Below are positions 61,889 through 64,000 of a stretch of 64,000 bases of DNA, one piece after another. The notes under the pieces were generated by a model. It saw only the letters and a list, made by a program, of their open reading frames with translations. It was not told the DNA's origin and did no database searches. This stretch comes from Cyclobacteriaceae bacterium. Lineage in GTDB: Bacteria; Bacteroidota; Bacteroidia; Cytophagales; Cyclobacteriaceae. The stretch is from the NCBI GenBank assembly GCA_028278225.1, contig JANQEU010000095.1, positions 62,001 to 126,000 of the forward strand. Direction: 5' to 3'. Every line of letters starts with the position of its first letter. Position 1 is the stretch's first letter. The translations under genes and the position numbers were made by a program.

Positions 61889-64000
61889 TTAGGAGAATAG
61901 TTTCTTAATATCTTCTTTGGAAAGGCTTTTTACGAAACTTTCTTCTACTGTAATTAAATCACGGGCCAGTTTCAATTTGGATTCCTGCAATTGAAGGATT
62001 TTTTCTTCTAAAGTATCCTTCGCTATAAACTTATACGTAAAAACTTTGTTTTTCTGACCAATTCTATGTGCACGGTCAATGGCCTGAGCCTCTATCGCCG
62101 GATTCCACCACGGATCCAGCAGAAAAACATAATCAGCCTTGGTTAGATTAAGACCCAGACCACCGGCTTTCAACGAGATAAGAAAAACCTGGACTTCCCT
62201 GTCCTCCTGAAACTTTTCTACCTGTTTTTTGCGATCCTTGACTGAACCGTCCAGATAGGCAAATGAAATGTCATTTTTAACCAGGTAATCGGAGATTATT
62301 TTCAAGTGTTTCACAAACTGGCTGAAAACGAGAATGCTATGATTTTTACCAAGTGCATTCTTGATCATATAAATAATGTCTTCAAGTTTGCCGGAATCTC
62401 CCTCATATGAAGGGTCCACCATTCTGGGATGATTGGCTATTTGTCTCAATTTCGTCAGACCCTGCAGGAGGATCATATGCGATTTGCCCATCCCCTGCTT
62501 TTCTATCACAGACAGGATCTCATTGCGATAGGCATTTTTTTCACGATCATAATATTCGCGTTGCGTTTCGGAAAGTGTACAGTATTTGACCGTGATGCTT
62601 TTTTCAGGAAGATCCTTCGCGACCTGGCTCTTGTCCCTTCGAAGTATAAAAGGTTTGATCATGGCATTGAGCTGCGAAGTTTTTTGTTCATCCTGTTTTT
62701 TCTCAATGGGGATGAGGTATTCCTTTTTGAAATAGGATTTTTTGCCAAGAAGACCCGGATTTATAAATGAGAGCTGGGACCATAGGTCCATTGTACTATT
62801 TTCAATGGGAGTCCCCGTCAAAATAAGTTTACGGCGTGAGTTAAGCTGCTTTACGGCGCTGGAAATGTTTGACTCAGGATTTTTGATCGCTTGTGATTCA
62901 TCAAGGATGATATAATTAAAATAGAAGTCTCCCAGAATATCGGTATCGATCCTGGTAATTCCATAGCTTGTCAACACCAGGTCATATTTGGCAAATTGTG
63001 AGGCACTCTTTGTACGACCGGTTCCGGTATAGTTCAGCACCTTTAGTTTCGGCGTAAATTTCCTGGCTTCCATCTGCCAGTTGTAGATAAGAGAGGTTGG
63101 CATAATCAGTAAACTTGTATTGTTCTGATTAACCTCTGCTTCTTTTTGTAAAGCCACAAGGGTCTGGATAGTTTTGCCTAGCCCCATGTCATCAGCAAGG
63201 CACCCTCCAAAACCATATTCATTTAAAAACGCAATCCAATTATATCCGGCTTTTTGGTAAGGTCTGAGCTGACCTTTGAAACCACCGGGCAAAGGGATCT
63301 CCTCGATTTTTGTATTGTCAAGCAAACGCTCCAGCTTCTTGCTCATGGAAACCGCAGCGCTTTCTTTTTCTTTCAGTGAGTGAACAAGGGCGAGATGATG
63401 TTTCTGCAACTTGGCTGCTTTTTCCGCCGGTTCGGAAAAAGTCATCAGGTCCTTGTAAGTCTCGACCCATGAAGCGGGGATAATCCCGATTTCTCCATTG
63501 GGAAGCGGAACTTCAGTCTTATTTTGGAGGATCAGTTTACGGATAGTCAGGAAAGGAATTTCATACTCACCGAATAAAACAGTGGCCTTTATATCAAACC
63601 AATCAATTTTTTCTGTTACCCGGACATCAATTCTTGACTCGCCAAGGAAGTACTTCTTCCCGCCATTTGCGTGCTGGTTGATGACATAACCTTTATTGAT
63701 CAATGAAGAATGGTGTGTGTTGAGCCAGTCAAACGCGGTAGATTCGGGTAGTGTAACCCTGGAATTTTTCAGGTCCAATCCCCTTTCCTTAAGGTCTTCA
63801 ATCATCGCAATCTCCGTTTCCGGGCGTCTTTGAACCCGGTGGAAGGTATAACCCCGATGGCCTTTTTCAAGGCTCACACTAACATCCCGCAACTGATCTG
63901 CCCTGAATTCATAATCTCCGTACTGATAGCTTAATTCCAGTAATACTTTGGAATCCTCCACTTCCTCCCCTTTCTCGCTATCCTGAAAAAGCGACATTGA
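61889..64000 (-). CDS. SNF2 family DEAD/DEAH-like helicase, 5' end cut by window
   Basis: At least 702 residues of an SNF2 ATPase. The core has all motifs: DDMGLGKTIQTLVAL (Walker A), ILDESQAIKN (motif II), LTGTPIENSTMDLWSQLSF, ILVFSQFVKHLKIISDYL, LISLKAGGLGLNLTKADYVFLLDPWWNPAIEAQAIDRAHRIGQ. The N-terminal part (~1-230) is the SNF2-associated helicase region with repeated beta structure. The frame is open to the window edge, and relatives in Bacteroidota are longer and carry an N-terminal SWIM zinc finger, so the true start is probably outside; the ATG at 63997 is only a minimum. It remodels or translocates on DNA; cellular role unclear. Confidence 0.93.
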   Translation of the reverse strand, partial: SMSLFQDSEKGEEVEDSKVLLELSYQYGDYEFRADQLRDVSVSLEKGHRGYTFHRVQRRPETEIAMIEDLKERGLDLKNSRVTLPESTAFDWLNTHHSSLINKGYVINQHANGGKKYFLGESRIDVRVTEKIDWFDIKATVLFGEYEIPFLTIRKLILQNKTEVPLPNGEIGIIPASWVETYKDLMTFSEPAEKAAKLQKHHLALVHSLKEKESAAVSMSKKLERLLDNTKIEEIPLPGGFKGQLRPYQKAGYNWIAFLNEYGFGGCLADDMGLGKTIQTLVALQKEAEVNQNNTSLLIMPTSLIYNWQMEARKFTPKLKVLNYTGTGRTKSASQFAKYDLVLTSYGITRIDTDILGDFYFNYIILDESQAIKNPESNISSAVKQLNSRRKLILTGTPIENSTMDLWSQLSFINPGLLGKKSYFKKEYLIPIEKKQDEQKTSQLNAMIKPFILRRDKSQVAKDLPEKSITVKYCTLSETQREYYDREKNAYRNEILSVIEKQGMGKSHMILLQGLTKLRQIANHPRMVDPSYEGDSGKLEDIIYMIKNALGKNHSILVFSQFVKHLKIISDYLVKNDISFAYLDGSVKDRKKQVEKFQEDREVQVFLISLKAGGLGLNLTKADYVFLLDPWWNPAIEAQAIDRAHRIGQKNKVFTYKFIAKDTLEEKILQLQESKLKLARDLITVEESFVKSLSKEDIKKLFS

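Noticed and set aside
1..64000. CRISPR arrays, tRNA/rRNA genes, prophage or insertion sequences
   Set aside because: I saw no spaced direct repeats of CRISPR type, no cloverleaf-like tRNA stretch, and no transposase, integrase or phage structural motif on either strand.

Overview
The window is a 64 kb stretch of ordinary chromosome from a member of the Bacteroidota, most likely a free-living Cytophagales-type bacterium. The evidence for this is a SusC/SusD outer-membrane uptake pair, three very large secreted proteins with type IX secretion (Por) sorting tails, the rpmB-rpmG-DUF4295-ftsY gene order, a bacillithiol-system YtxJ protein, DUF4097/DUF4302/DUF6134/DUF6364 proteins, and -7 promoter elements of the TAnnTTTG type. 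Genes are dense, base composition looks even, and I found no tRNA, rRNA, CRISPR array, transposase or integrase.

Layout. 1-4724: end of a nutrient-uptake operon (SusC, SusD, a zinc metallohydrolase lipoprotein, a DUF4302 lipoprotein). 4785-11851: housekeeping genes: ispF, an M16 peptidase, a fused two-part 2-oxo-acid dehydrogenase E1, a secreted protein with six copies of a 17-residue repeat, YtxJ, OsmC, a secreted hypothetical and lipA. 11888-16604: poorly known secreted proteins and an alpha/beta-hydrolase-OsmC fusion. 16628-18285: ftsY and the L33/L28 ribosomal operon, separated by a striking palindromic terminator. 18488-25694: rocD, a TauE/SafE permease, a YCF48-like lipoprotein, hemB, a GroES-like protein, rmuC and a TANGO2/NRDE protein. 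26337-27948: a HipBA toxin-antitoxin pair. 27955-33993: gcvP, an M28 peptidase and dihydroorotase. 34012-36994: an ECF sigma factor, a HEAT-repeat anti-sigma candidate and two DUF4097 proteins in one operon.

37309-53437 is the accessory-looking part. It holds two giant type IX cargo proteins (2083 and 1919 residues). Between them lie a 7TM-DISM histidine kinase, a DUF6364/PIN toxin-antitoxin pair, a LytTR response regulator and the remnant of that regulator's own kinase, which has lost its centre. 53535-57216 carries tryptophanase, an XhoI/PaeR7I-family restriction enzyme whose methyltransferase appears reduced to a stub, a nitroreductase and a small lipoprotein. 57213-64000 has a third type IX cargo protein with sialidase-like and cadherin repeats, a double-domain aspartic protease with PDZ, and an SNF2 helicase cut by the window edge.

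How the genes fit together. E1, LipA and GcvP all belong to lipoate-dependent oxidative decarboxylation. The SusCD locus, the M28, M16 and aspartic peptidases and the type IX proteins suggest a surface-active scavenger. The observations I rate highest are the restriction endonuclease without a recognisable methyltransferase, although CTCGAG sites remain in the same DNA; the 17-residue RYSPG repeat protein; the gutted histidine kinase beside its regulator; and a recurring start architecture (TAnCTTTG, four bases, ATG) that implies leaderless mRNAs.
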